This document shows, in pieces, positions 16,892-26,177 of a stretch of DNA of 64,000 nucleotides (its first letter is position 1; each line of letters opens with the position of its first letter). Under the pieces are notes generated by a model. It was given only the letters and a program-made list of their open reading frames with translations, did no database searches and was not told where the DNA came from. The DNA is from an uncultured Roseibium sp. (GTDB taxonomy: Bacteria; Pseudomonadota; Alphaproteobacteria; Rhizobiales; Stappiaceae): assembly GCF_963675985.1 (NCBI RefSeq), contig NZ_OY780957.1, positions 914,001-978,000 of the forward strand, read 5' to 3'. Both the position numbers and the translations under genes were made by a program.

Positions 16892-17185
16892 TCAGGCGGC
16901 AGCTTCCGCCTGCTGGCGCTTGATGCTGACCTTGATCTGACGAGCCTTGTCCGACAGCGAGTCGTCGGAAGCCTTCAGCAGGTAAGCGTCGAGACCGCCC
17001 CGATGTTCGACCGAACGCAGAGCATGCGCGCTGATGCGCAGCTTGAAGGTCTCGCCGAGCGTATCGCTCAGCAGGGAGACGTTGCACAGGTTCGGCAGGA
17101 ACCGGCGACGGCTTCTGTTGTTGGCGTGCGAGACGTTGTTGCCCGTCATCACGTCTTTGCCGGAGAGTTCGCAGCGGCGTGCCAT
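16892..17185 (-). CDS. rpmB: 50S ribosomal protein L28
   Basis: The 97-aa protein starts MARRCELSGKDVMTGNNVSH and continues with ANNRSRRRFLPNL, both diagnostic for L28. The start at 17185 is set by the family N-terminus. Upstream in-frame sequence to 17254 is not L28-like. It is divergent from the DUF3108 gene, a typical alphaproteobacterial arrangement. Confidence 0.95.
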   Translation of the reverse strand: MARRCELSGKDVMTGNNVSHANNRSRRRFLPNLCNVSLLSDTLGETFKLRISAHALRSVEHRGGLDAYLLKASDDSLSDKARQIKVSIKRQQAEAAA

Positions 17186-17620
17186 GATATCACCTTTTGT
17201 CTTCTGGCCGGATTTGAATGGCCTGGCAGTTACGACCGGAAAGGAGCGGGCCACTGGCCCGGCTGCGGCATTTCCGGCATTTTTCGGAAAAAAGTTGCCC
17301 CGCTATAAAGGGCGCGCGCGCCATCGTCAAGACATCTGCGCGTCAAGGCTGAATTTCTCGCGCAAGCGGCCCGATGCAGGTGATCTCAGAGCCGCATCCC
17401 GGCGCCGGCCTTAATCCCGTCATCCTTTCTGCATTTTTCGATGGCTCTTCTGTGTTATGTTAACCATAGAGTTACCATGACAACGAACAATTACACCATT
17501 CGTATTCGGGATTGCGGAAGAGGGTCCGACAATCTTCCCACATGCAATGGGCCATACGCAATGGGAATCGCGCGGGGGCGCAGCAACCCTGCCCGAGAAC
17601 GGGCAGTGTGGAGGTTTGAA

Positions 17621-18448
17621 GTGTCAGGTCTTAAGTCATTCGGGCGGTTTCTGGTCGTGCCGGTTCTGGCCACCGCCCTTTGGACGGCCCCGGCGGCAGC
17701 GCAAAAAAGCAGTGTCGGCGGGCTGTATAATATCACCATCGCCGGCCTGACGATCGGGCGCGGCAGCCTTGCGCTTGTCCTGCAAGGCAACGCCTATTCG
17801 GCCAAGGTCGGCGTGGAACCGGCCGGAGTCGGAACCCTGTTCAGCACCGGCAAGGGCGGCGCTCAAGCGTCCGGCTGGCTTCTGGGCAACAAGGTCGTTC
17901 CGTCGAAATACGAGATGGCATCCCACGCGGCGAACCGGGATTTCTACGTCGCGCTCGGCCAGGGTTCCGGACACATCCGCTCCATGGAAGTGACGCCCAA
18001 GTTCAAGCCGAACAAGGAACGGATCAAGGTGACAGCCAAGCATCGCCACAACGCGATGGATCCCTTGAGCGCGGCCCTGATGCCCGTCCCGGCCCGAGAT
18101 GACCTGATCGGCCCTGACGCCTGCAAGCGCAAACTGCCGATTTTCGACGGCTGGACCCGTTTCGACATCAAGATGAGCTACAAGGGCACGAAAAATGTGT
18201 CCGGGCGCGGCTACAACGGCCCGGTCGTCGTCTGCACGGCGAAATGGATTCCGGTTGCCGGGCATCGCCCGTCCAAGGAATCGGTGAAATATATGGCCAA
18301 GGCCGGAATGGAAGCCTGGCTTGCGCCCCTTGGCGGCAATGTCCTGATCCCCTACCGCATCTCCATCGACACCAAGACCGGCCGACTGGTGGTGCAGGCA
18401 TCCCAGCTCAACATCAAATCCGGAGACGGAGACCAGGCCGCCAGATAG
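17621..18448 (+). CDS. DUF3108 exported protein
   Basis: GTG start at 17621 with GGAGG 6 nt upstream. An open frame extends 180 nt further left but lacks protein character. The 275-aa product has a signal peptide ending AAAQ (about residue 28) and a DUF3108 body (LYNITIAGLTIGRGSLALVL, GVEPAGVGTLFSTGKGGAQA, CKRKLPIFDGWTRFDIKMSY). DUF3108 proteins are periplasmic beta-rich proteins of unknown role, often next to rpmB in Rhizobiales. Confidence 0.8.
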   Translation: MSGLKSFGRFLVVPVLATALWTAPAAAQKSSVGGLYNITIAGLTIGRGSLALVLQGNAYSAKVGVEPAGVGTLFSTGKGGAQASGWLLGNKVVPSKYEMASHAANRDFYVALGQGSGHIRSMEVTPKFKPNKERIKVTAKHRHNAMDPLSAALMPVPARDDLIGPDACKRKLPIFDGWTRFDIKMSYKGTKNVSGRGYNGPVVVCTAKWIPVAGHRPSKESVKYMAKAGMEAWLAPLGGNVLIPYRISIDTKTGRLVVQASQLNIKSGDGDQAAR

Positions 18449-18642
18449 GCGCCAGATACCACGTCGAACGGTCCCGAGTCCGACGGCATTCCTCGTCTCC
18501 ATCGGACCACGCCGCTCTTGCGCCCGGTTCCGTCTCTTGATAGAGCCCATGGCAAGCGTTACGCAAACAACCATCCCCGCAATTCGGGATAGACGCCCCT
18601 GCTCATCGTTCAGGCTGTGGCGCGTTTCAGGTGTGAGAGTAG

Positions 18643-19599
18643 ATGCACAGCTATCTGGAATTCGAAAAACCCGTCGCCGACATTGAAGGCAAGATCCAGG
18701 AACTGCGGGCACTGGCCGCAGGCGGAGAAGCCGTCAATGTGGAAGACGAGATCAATCGCCTGAAGGGCAAGTCCTCGCAAACCCTGCAGGATCTTTACTC
18801 CAAACTGACCCCCTGGCAGAAAACGCTGGTCGCCCGCCATCCCGACCGGCCCCATGCCGCGGATTACGTTGCCGGGCTGATCGAGGATTTCACCCCATTG
18901 GCCGGTGACCGCAATTTTGCCGAAGATCATGCGCTCATCGCCGGTCTCGGCAGGTTTCGCGGACAGTCGGTCGCCATCCTTGCCCAGGAAAAAGGCTCCG
19001 ATACCCAGTCCCGCCTGAAGCACAATTTCGGCATGGCCCGTCCCGAAGGCTACCGCAAGGCCGTCCGGATCATGGACATGGCGGAACGGTTTGGCCTGCC
19101 GGTGATTTCCCTTGTCGACACGGCCGGGGCCTATCCGGGGATCGGCGCGGAAGAACGTGGCCAGGCAGAGGCGATTGCCCGCTCGACCGACAAGGGTCTG
19201 GGCCTCGGCTCACCGACCGTGTCCGTCGTGATCGGCGAAGGCGGATCGGGCGGCGCGATTGCCATCGCCACGGCCAACAAGGTTCTGATGCTCGAACATG
19301 CGATCTACTCGGTAATTTCTCCGGAAGGCGCCGCTTCGATCCTCTGGCGCGACAGCGCACGCGCCCAGGATGCGGCGACCAACATGAAAATTACGGCTCA
19401 GGACCTGCTTCAGCTCGGCGTTATCGACGGCATCATCGAGGAACCGGTCGGTGGCGCGCACCGGGCCCGGGAAACCGTGATCGATCGGACCGGATCGGCC
19501 ATCGAGACGGCTCTTGCCGACCTTGCCGGCAAAAGCGCCGACGAGATCCGGAAGCACCGCCGCGAGAAATTTCTCGCGATCGGACGCACCCTGTCCTGA
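18643..19599 (+). CDS. accA: Acetyl-CoA carboxylase carboxyltransferase subunit alpha
   Basis: This 318-aa enzyme has the family opening YLEFEKPVADIEGKIQELRA. It also has the carboxyltransferase core FGMARPEGYRKAVRIMDMAE, SLVDTAGAYPGIGAEERGQA, IGEGGSGGAIAIATANKVLM and YSVISPEGAASILWRD. With AccD it transfers carboxyl from biotin to acetyl-CoA, the first step of fatty-acid synthesis. It stands as a monocistronic unit; a weak GC hairpin follows. Confidence 0.95.
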   Translation: MHSYLEFEKPVADIEGKIQELRALAAGGEAVNVEDEINRLKGKSSQTLQDLYSKLTPWQKTLVARHPDRPHAADYVAGLIEDFTPLAGDRNFAEDHALIAGLGRFRGQSVAILAQEKGSDTQSRLKHNFGMARPEGYRKAVRIMDMAERFGLPVISLVDTAGAYPGIGAEERGQAEAIARSTDKGLGLGSPTVSVVIGEGGSGGAIAIATANKVLMLEHAIYSVISPEGAASILWRDSARAQDAATNMKITAQDLLQLGVIDGIIEEPVGGAHRARETVIDRTGSAIETALADLAGKSADEIRKHRREKFLAIGRTLS

Positions 19600-19956
19600 A
19601 ATCCACCAGTTTCGCATCCGCCACAGAAAATTCTCCGCGCTCCCGAAAGGGCGCGGCGTTGCCGTTGTTTGGCCAGAATTTCAAGGCATTGAACCACGTG
19701 CCTGATCTTCGTACGTAACGTAGAGACAGTCAGGCGTTGACGAAAATGTGCTGAACCGTAGTCTTCCACTGGACGGACGGTTTTAGGTAACCTGCTGGCA
19801 ACCATAATCTCATAGATTTTCGGTATGAGAAGCCGGTCGGGACGACGGAATTCCGCGGCGGATAACACCGCTCCGACCGCAAGCACCATTGGTATGAAGC
19901 GTATTTGGGACGATCACATGGCGGTATGGCGCCTTCCGACAGGACAATATCCAACA
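19600..19956. other. Gap between accA and the L,D-transpeptidase gene
   Basis: A GC hairpin (CCGCGC 19635-19640 with GCGCGG 19651-19656) may end accA transcription, without a good T-run. Around 19832-19880 there is an imperfect inverted pair (GCCGGTCGGGACG and CCGCTCCGACCGC). It is followed by ATTGGTATGA, reminiscent of the TATACCAA ends of the MITE-like element near 29.3 kb. Part of this may be 5' coding sequence if the next gene starts upstream. Confidence 0.35.
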
Positions 19957-21174
19957 ATGCGTTTTCCGCGCGTTGCCGGCCGTGCCCGGGTCATGGGCCG
20001 GATCGCGGGCCGGATCGCGGGAATAGTTCTTGTTGCCGGGGGACTCGCCGCCTGCCAGCCAGATGAACTCGGCTACGGTCCGAAGGCCCAGCGCCCGGTC
20101 AGCGCGCCCGTCAAGCGCAAGATGACCGATCTCGACATGCCGTCGACGTCGCCGATCATGATCCGGATCTTCAAGGAGGAGTCCACCCTCGAGGTCTGGA
20201 AGGAAAAACGCAACGGACGCTTCGCGCTTCTGGACTCGTTCGAGATCTGCAAATGGTCCGGCAAGCTCGGCCCGAAATTCAAGGAAGGCGACCGTCAGGC
20301 ACCGGAAGGGTTTTACGAGATCACTCCGGGCCTGATGAACCCGAATTCCAACTACCACCTCGCCTTCAACCTCGGTTATCCGAACCAGTATGACCGCTCC
20401 TATGGCCGGACCGGCTCCAACCTGATGGTCCATGGCGCCTGTTCGTCGCGCGGCTGCTACGCCATGACCGATGCCCAGGTGCAGGACATCTACGCTCTTG
20501 CCCGCGACAGCTTCAAGGGCGGCCAGCGCTCTTTCCAGGTGCAGGCGTTCCCGTTCCGCATGACTCCGGAAAACATGGCCAAGCACTATGACAGCGAGCA
20601 CATGGATTTCTGGCGCATGCTGAAGGTCGGCTACGATCACTTCGAGCTGACCAAGGTGCCGCCGAAAGTCTCGGTCTGCGAAAAGAAATATGTTTTCGAC
20701 GCTACGACGCTGGTCGAAGGCGTTCCCTTCCGGGCGGCCGCGAAATGCCCGGCCTACGAGGTACCGCCCCGACTGCAGCAGCTGGTTCAGGAGAAGCAGC
20801 GCAAGGACGACGAGAAATATCAGCAGTTGGCGACAAGATACGAGGCACGCGCCGAACGAAAGAAGCGCTGGGAAGAGCGGCAGACCAAATTCGCCAAGGC
20901 TCTCGGCGGCTCTACCGAAGCAGACACGGACGGAACGTCTGAAAATACGGACGCCGCCGCAACCGAAACAACCGCGACCGCTGCAGCAGCACCTCAGCAG
21001 ACCCGGCCGGGAGCCGCGGTCGAAACCCAGGCCGTTGCCTTGCAGCCGGAAAAGAAGGAAAGTCCGACGGCCGGTTTCTTCAAGCGTTGGCTGCCCTTTG
21101 GTCCGAAATCGGAAGACACCGAAGGCACCGTCGGACCGATCGAGACGACCGCGAGCCCCGCACCGAAGCCTTAA
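19957..21174 (+). CDS. YafK-type L,D-transpeptidase-fold lipoprotein
   Basis: The frame is open from 19825. I place the start at 19957, giving a basic N-terminus, hydrophobic helix and lipobox LAAC; ATG 19993 is also possible. The YkuD-type catalytic segment is LMVHGACSSRGCYAMTDAQV, with the conserved His and Cys and the YafK-like spacing. After about residue 280 comes a charged coiled-coil (QEKQRKDDEKYQQLATRYEA), then an Ala/Thr/Glu-rich tail ending near FFKRWLPFGPK. YafK-like enzymes act on the peptidoglycan-lipoprotein or crosslink system in the periplasm. The long disordered tail is an addition to the usual family length. Confidence 0.78.
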   Translation: MRFPRVAGRARVMGRIAGRIAGIVLVAGGLAACQPDELGYGPKAQRPVSAPVKRKMTDLDMPSTSPIMIRIFKEESTLEVWKEKRNGRFALLDSFEICKWSGKLGPKFKEGDRQAPEGFYEITPGLMNPNSNYHLAFNLGYPNQYDRSYGRTGSNLMVHGACSSRGCYAMTDAQVQDIYALARDSFKGGQRSFQVQAFPFRMTPENMAKHYDSEHMDFWRMLKVGYDHFELTKVPPKVSVCEKKYVFDATTLVEGVPFRAAAKCPAYEVPPRLQQLVQEKQRKDDEKYQQLATRYEARAERKKRWEERQTKFAKALGGSTEADTDGTSENTDAAATETTATAAAAPQQTRPGAAVETQAVALQPEKKESPTAGFFKRWLPFGPKSEDTEGTVGPIETTASPAPKP

Positions 21175-21197
21175 AGTCAGGACCAATAGCGATCGGG

Positions 21198-21935
21198 CTA
21201 GGCCCAGATCACCATTCTGAGACCCTTGCCGTCGCGCTGGAAATCGGTCGGAAACGGTTCGGCTTGGCCGTTCGCGATCCGCCCGGCGATCAGGCAATTC
21301 GCCGCCGCGTCCAGAAGGTCGTCCCGTCCGCAACCGCGCGGCGGTGTCTGATTAAGAAACTCCCGCTCAAGACCATGGGAAACGAGCAGGTCGCGGCGCT
21401 GATCGAGACCCGGTCCGTTGGCACGGCTCTTGATCTTTTTCGGCAGGTTCATCGCCGCACAGTTGTTCAGGCGCCAGAAGGCGAGTTCCGGATGGACCTC
21501 ATAGACCCGCACCTCCAGTTCGGGCGTCATCAGTCTGTCGATCTCGCGAATTTTCGGAAACAGGTAAAAGGCCTGCTTGGAAACCTTCTTCGGGGGCTCG
21601 GACGTCGTCTGCGCAATCTTGCAGGCGTGAGCGTAGTCCTCGGCGTAGACCGCGCTACGCGCCGGAACCGCGAAGACCGAGGACTGTCGCTCGCCCAGAT
21701 TCCGTCGCGCGGCCTTTTCAGGTCCGCGTCCACCGGGGCCGATCCGGTCGGGAAGGCCGATCGGCATGTCGACGGCTATGACGGAGAGTACCGGCAAGTA
21801 ATCCAGAATTTCCGAAAAGGAGGAAAAGACCTCCAGACGGGTTTCCGCCGGAACTCCGAGCCTGCGAATAACCGAGATCCAGCCGGCCTTGCAGCCATCG
21901 ACGCCTGCGACCCAATGAGGGCCTTGCTCAGGCAC
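21198..21935 (-). CDS. DUF429 family protein
   Basis: This 245-aa protein has the DUF429 pattern: an acidic start VAGVDGCKAGWISV, a central AVDMPIGLPD, then a Cys/Arg-rich stretch, YEVHPELAFWRLN and a C-terminal GRDDLLDAAANCLIAGR. The fold appears RNase-H-like with conserved acidic residues. Function is unknown, with a nuclease suggested by fold only. It overlaps the 3' end of pdxY by 8 nt and is probably translated from the same message. Confidence 0.75.
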   Translation of the reverse strand: MPEQGPHWVAGVDGCKAGWISVIRRLGVPAETRLEVFSSFSEILDYLPVLSVIAVDMPIGLPDRIGPGGRGPEKAARRNLGERQSSVFAVPARSAVYAEDYAHACKIAQTTSEPPKKVSKQAFYLFPKIREIDRLMTPELEVRVYEVHPELAFWRLNNCAAMNLPKKIKSRANGPGLDQRRDLLVSHGLEREFLNQTPPRGCGRDDLLDAAANCLIAGRIANGQAEPFPTDFQRDGKGLRMVIWA

Positions 21936-22830
21936 GTCGGGTGGTTTCCAGGATCCGGCGGCTCGAGATGAGGGCCATCGGCCGCCCGAGCGATTGTTGC
22001 TCTTCGGCGAGAAGCAGTTCGTCCGCGCCTTTCTTCACACTACGAGCGACCAGCTCGAAGGCCGAACCGGCGGCACGCACCAGCGCGTCCTCGTCGGACA
22101 GACCGTCAAGGTAGCGCGAGAGGAACAGCCCGGCGATCAGGTCGCCGGTGCCATGCGGCGCGTCGGGAACCATGGCATGCTCGGCCACCACGGCACCGCG
22201 CGGGCCGGCCAGGAGATTCGCGATCGCGTTGCGCCGAAGCGCGGGTGCGGATGTCACCAGCACCCGTTCCGCTCCCAGCGTCCGGGCAGCCGACAGCGCC
22301 TGAAGTTCGCTTGTCACCTCGCGCCCTGTCAGCCAGGACAGTTCAAAGCAGTTCGGGGTCACGACATCGGCCAGCGGCACCAGCGTGTCGCGGATGGCCT
22401 CTGCCGTCGCCTGCGGCACGTAAAGACTGCCGTCCGTCCCGTCGGTCCGGTCTCCCATGACCGGATCGCAGACATAGGGCGCATCCGGCGTATGGCGCTT
22501 GATCGCCTTCACCAGCTCCGCGATCGGCTCGGCCTGGTCCGGATGTCCAAGATAGCCGGTCAGAACGCCGCCAATTTCGGCAAGCTTGGGCGAAGCCACA
22601 AGATCCGCGACGATCGAGGAAAAATCCGTCGGGTTTGGCGTGATCCGCGTGCCCTTGCCCTGACCTGGATGCCAAGGCAGCAAGATCGTCGGCAGGAACC
22701 AGACGGAATGACCGAGCCGCTCCAGCGAGAAGACAAGCCCCCGACCGCTGATCCCGCCGCGCACCACCTGGGAAGTGATGACGAGCAAAGGCTTCTTGGC
22801 CGCCGCCGGCTGGCCCTGAGTAATATTCAT
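21928..22830 (-). CDS. pdxY: Pyridoxal kinase
   Basis: A 300-aa ribokinase-fold kinase of the PdxY/PdxK type: VITSQVVRGGISGRGLVFSL, FLPTILLPWHPGQGKGTRI, VCDPVMGD, VVTPNCFELSWLTGREV, and the ATP/anion-hole end PDAPHGTGDLIAGLFLSRYL containing GTGD. It phosphorylates pyridoxal in vitamin B6 salvage. The gene lies 14 nt after ispG on the same strand, so it may share its promoter. Confidence 0.88.
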   Translation of the reverse strand: MNITQGQPAAAKKPLLVITSQVVRGGISGRGLVFSLERLGHSVWFLPTILLPWHPGQGKGTRITPNPTDFSSIVADLVASPKLAEIGGVLTGYLGHPDQAEPIAELVKAIKRHTPDAPYVCDPVMGDRTDGTDGSLYVPQATAEAIRDTLVPLADVVTPNCFELSWLTGREVTSELQALSAARTLGAERVLVTSAPALRRNAIANLLAGPRGAVVAEHAMVPDAPHGTGDLIAGLFLSRYLDGLSDEDALVRAAGSAFELVARSVKKGADELLLAEEQQSLGRPMALISSRRILETTRRA

Positions 22831-22844
22831 GTCAGGTTCTTTCG

Positions 22845-24122
22845 TCAGGCGCTTTTGGCGGAAGACTCGTGGGAGGCCCCACGACCATAGCGGTTTTCGA
22901 TGTAGTCGAGAACCATCTGCTTGAACTCGTCGGCAATGCCTTCCCCGCGCAGGGTCGTCACCTTCTCGCCGTCGATAAAGACCGGAGCGGACGGCGTTTC
23001 GCCTGTGCCGGGCAGCGAAATGCCGATATCGGCATGCTTGGATTCTCCCGGTCCGTTCACAATGCAGCCCATGACCGCCACGTTGAGGCTTTCAACACCC
23101 GGATATTGTTCCCTCCAGGCCGGCATCGACACCCGGATATGCTCCTGAATATCGCTGGCGAGCTCCTGGAACACGGTCGACGTGGTCCGCCCGCAGCCCG
23201 GGCAAGCCGCCACCACGGGCACGAAGGCCCGGAAGCCCATGACCTGAAGAAGCTCCTGGGCCACCTGCACTTCCCGGGTCCGATCGCCACCCGGTTCCGG
23301 CGTCAGCGAGACGCGGATCGTGTCGCCGATGCCCTGCTGCAAAAGAATCCCCATGGAGGCAGCGGAAGACACGATGCCCTTGGTTCCCATGCCCGCCTCG
23401 GTCAACCCCAGATGCAGCGCATAGTCGCAGCGGCGGCCGAGGTCGGCATAAACGGCAATCAGGTCCTGCACCTGGCTGACCTTGGCCGACAGAATGATCT
23501 TGTCCCGCCCCATGCCCAGCGCTTCGGCCCGCTCCGCGGACAAAAGGCCAGACTGGATGATCGCCTCGCGCATGACCGCCGCGGCCGAGATGGGCGTATC
23601 GCTTTCCGCATTCTCATCCATCAGCCGGGTCAGGAGTTCCTGGTCGAGCGAGCCCCAATTGACGCCGATGCGCACCGCCTTGTCGTGTTTCAATGCCAGA
23701 TCGATGATCTGCGAGAACTGGGTATCCCGCTTGGCCTTGAAGCCCACGTTGCCCGGATTGATCCGGTACTTGTCGAGCGCGGCCGCGCAGTCCGGATATT
23801 CGGCAAGCAGCTTGTGGCCGATATAATGGAAATCGCCGACCAAGGGCACGTCGATCCCGATCCGGTCGAGGCGTTCCTTGATCCGGGCCACCTGGGCTGC
23901 GGCTTCGGGCCGGTCAACGGTGATGCGGACGAGTTCCGACCCGGCGCGCGCCAGGGCCGCGACCTGGGCGACCGTCGCATCCGCGTCCGCCGTATCCGTA
24001 TTGGTCATGGACTGCACAACGATGGGCGCATCGCCGCCGACCGTGACAGATCCCACCCGGACAGGTACCGACACCCGTCGAGGCAGAGGTTTTGCGAAAT
24101 CGTCGATCATGGGATCAGCCAA
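22845..24122 (-). CDS. ispG: 4-hydroxy-3-methylbut-2-enyl diphosphate synthase (IspG/GcpE)
   Basis: This 425-aa Fe-S enzyme carries out the penultimate step of the MEP isoprenoid pathway. The TIM-barrel half opens with VRVGSVTVGGDAPIVVQSMT; GDFHYIGHKLL and KYRINPGNVG follow. The C-terminal half holds the cluster ligands: CPGCGRT and the later Cys in MGCIVNGPGESKHADIGI. The insert-containing length is usual for proteobacterial IspG. It is divergent from the membrane gene at 24300. Confidence 0.95.
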   Translation of the reverse strand: MADPMIDDFAKPLPRRVSVPVRVGSVTVGGDAPIVVQSMTNTDTADADATVAQVAALARAGSELVRITVDRPEAAAQVARIKERLDRIGIDVPLVGDFHYIGHKLLAEYPDCAAALDKYRINPGNVGFKAKRDTQFSQIIDLALKHDKAVRIGVNWGSLDQELLTRLMDENAESDTPISAAAVMREAIIQSGLLSAERAEALGMGRDKIILSAKVSQVQDLIAVYADLGRRCDYALHLGLTEAGMGTKGIVSSAASMGILLQQGIGDTIRVSLTPEPGGDRTREVQVAQELLQVMGFRAFVPVVAACPGCGRTTSTVFQELASDIQEHIRVSMPAWREQYPGVESLNVAVMGCIVNGPGESKHADIGISLPGTGETPSAPVFIDGEKVTTLRGEGIADEFKQMVLDYIENRYGRGASHESSAKSA

Positions 24123-24299
24123 TTCAGTTTGCCGTCTTTTTCCGTGACAAGGCAGTCATACCGATTGATTAGTGTTCCTCCGGCAAAAGGGCAATGGGCA
24201 GACCATATCAAAGCCTGATGACAAATCGCCCCTTCCCGCTAAACTGGTAAAAACGATAGTAAAAACAACCCGAATACCGAATCGCTTAAAGGGACCGAC

Positions 24300-25118
24300 G
24301 TGTTCAGACGCATTCTCAATGACTCCTTCTCTCTCGTTTTCGGCAACCTGGAAACGGTCTTCAAGGTCTGCGGCGCCTGGTTTGTCCTGCAATTCGCCCT
24401 GCTGTTGATCCTGCAGGCGATGCTTGGCGGCATGCCCGGGGACACCACCGCGGCAGCGGGAGACCCCGCGCAGGTGTCGCCGGCCCAGATGCTCGCGAGC
24501 CTCCTGATGATGGCCGTCGGCATTGTCGCTGCGGCGTCGATCTCCGTCGCGTGGCATCGGTTCGGGCTGCTTGGGGAGCGGCCGGGCTTCATTCATTTGC
24601 AGCTCGGAGCAATCGAGGGCCGGTTCATCGTGAAAACGCTGCTGATCGCCCTTGTGGCCTTTCTCGTCTTCCTGCCGATCAGTATCGTAGCGGCCCTGCT
24701 CTCTGCCTCGGTCCATTCACCCGCATTGATCGTCATCCTGGTCTTGGTTGCGGCCGTTTTCATAACTCCGCACCTGCTGCGGCTCTATCTCGTACTGCCG
24801 GCAGTATCCGTCGAACGTCCGATCGGTCTGAAGGAAGCTTACCAGCTCGGAGTGGGTCTGGGCTGGCCGATGATCGGCGCCGGCATCGTGCTTTTTCTCC
24901 CCTTCATCCTGGTCGCCATCCTTCTTCAGTATCTGTCGGTCCTAGCCGGCAGCGGCGGCCTGCTGGCGCTGTTTATCATGATCAAGCTGGCCCTGTTGAA
25001 CGTGCTCCTGCAGATCATCCTGACCGTGCTCGGCATTTCCGTGATCACCGCCGCCTATCGGATTGCCATTGAGAGACAGCACGCCAAGATCGGAGCACCT
25101 CCTTCAAACCCGGACTGA
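24300..25118 (+). CDS. Integral membrane protein, unknown function (first of a related pair)
   Basis: GTG start with AAGGGA 6 nt upstream. The 272-aa protein has about six hydrophobic helices, opening FRRILNDSFSLVFGNLETVF; charged LYLVLPAVSVERPIGLKEAY lies between helices 4 and 5. The layout (an N-terminal amphipathic segment, paired helices, then a conserved loop ending in LKEA.. before the last helices) recurs in the next gene. They therefore look like diverged paralogues of a DUF-type polytopic family related to GPDPase-membrane or YciC-like proteins. No catalytic motif is seen. Confidence 0.7.
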   Translation: MFRRILNDSFSLVFGNLETVFKVCGAWFVLQFALLLILQAMLGGMPGDTTAAAGDPAQVSPAQMLASLLMMAVGIVAAASISVAWHRFGLLGERPGFIHLQLGAIEGRFIVKTLLIALVAFLVFLPISIVAALLSASVHSPALIVILVLVAAVFITPHLLRLYLVLPAVSVERPIGLKEAYQLGVGLGWPMIGAGIVLFLPFILVAILLQYLSVLAGSGGLLALFIMIKLALLNVLLQIILTVLGISVITAAYRIAIERQHAKIGAPPSNPD

Positions 25119-25173
25119 AAGCGCTATATCCGGGTTACAAACTGACCCGGATTGCGATGGGAGACTTCCGCCC

Positions 25174-26061
25174 GTGTTCCTCACCCTGCTCGAACGGTCC
25201 TGGTCGCTCGCCCAGCACAATATCGGCACCCTTTTCAGAACCGGCTGGGCTTATGTATTGCTTTTGGCAGCAGTGAATGCCGCGATCGGCGCAACCTTTT
25301 CGCCGTCGGCCGGCTTTTCGACCGTGTCCTACATGACCGAGCCGGTGGATGCGGTGGACAAAGGCGGACTTCGCCTTCTGGCGGTGCTTGTAAACGCCCT
25401 GCTGGGCTTTTCCATCGCCATTGCCTATGTCCGCCGGATCCTGATCGACGCGCATGATTTTCCGCTCAGCATCGGCAAGCGGACACTCAACGTTATCCTG
25501 AACCAGATCCTGCTGAGCCTGATCGGCATTGCCGCGCTTGTCCCGCTCATCATTATCGCGCTGCTGCTGGCGGCGGTGACAGGCGGGATCGGCCTGTTTT
25601 TCCTGTTCGCCGCACCATTCATATCGCTGATGGTCGTGCAGAAGTTTTCCGTCATCCTGCCGGCCGCCGCCGTCGACGATCCCCTCACCCTGAAGGAGTC
25701 CTGGCGGGCGACCTCAGGCCTCGGCTGGGCCATGGCCTTTGCCGCTCTGGTCATGAGCCTGCTGGCGGGATGCCTGATCGGGCTGTGGATGCTGGTATTG
25801 CAGGCCTTCAACGCCGTTCTTCCAGCAGACCCGGTCATGATCCAGGTCGGTTCGGCTCTGTTTCCGACGGGGCTGATCCTGATCGGTGTGTGGATCTTCG
25901 CCAGTCTTCACGCCACTTTTTACGGCCTGATCCGCGAGCGCTTCGCGGCCCGGCTGGGGCTGACGCAAACGGATTACAAGACAGCGGACGCACGACGGCT
26001 GCAGGCTCGGGAGAAAGCTGAAAAGGCGCTGGCCCGGGTGCGCCGTCTCCGCAAACCCTGA
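25174..26061 (+). CDS. Integral membrane protein, unknown function (second of a related pair)
   Basis: I start at GTG 25174 (FLTLLERSWSLAQHNIGTLF), with GGGAGA upstream. An in-frame extension to 25063 overlaps the previous gene and is unlikely. The 295-aa product has about six helices and a basic cytoplasmic C-terminus (REKAEKALARVRRLRKP). The middle loop KFSVILPAAAVDDPLTLKES parallels LYLVLPAVSVERPIGLKEAY of the preceding gene, the main evidence for paralogy. The two sit 55 nt apart and are likely one operon. Confidence 0.68.
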   Translation: MFLTLLERSWSLAQHNIGTLFRTGWAYVLLLAAVNAAIGATFSPSAGFSTVSYMTEPVDAVDKGGLRLLAVLVNALLGFSIAIAYVRRILIDAHDFPLSIGKRTLNVILNQILLSLIGIAALVPLIIIALLLAAVTGGIGLFFLFAAPFISLMVVQKFSVILPAAAVDDPLTLKESWRATSGLGWAMAFAALVMSLLAGCLIGLWMLVLQAFNAVLPADPVMIQVGSALFPTGLILIGVWIFASLHATFYGLIRERFAARLGLTQTDYKTADARRLQAREKAEKALARVRRLRKP

Positions 26062-26090
26062 AAGCGAACAGCTCGATTACAAAATCATAA

Positions 26091-26102
26091 TGCTGCACTG
26101 CA
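26091..26102. promoter_or_regulatory. Candidate PhaR-type TGC/GCA site
   Basis: TGCTGCACTGCA about 75 bp upstream of the patatin-bdhA pair resembles the TGC-rich sites bound by PhaR/AniA regulators of polyhydroxybutyrate genes. The resemblance is from memory of the motif style, and only one copy is present. Confidence 0.3.
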
Positions 26103-26177
26103 ATCGGCCTGTGCTAGATTACCGGAACACCATGAACGGCGTCCGCCGATGCAGGTTTCGATGTACAGGAGAACCAT

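Noticed and set aside
22869..24218. 449-codon plus-strand frame opposite ispG
   Set aside because: Antisense shadow; ispG is fully diagnostic on the other strand.
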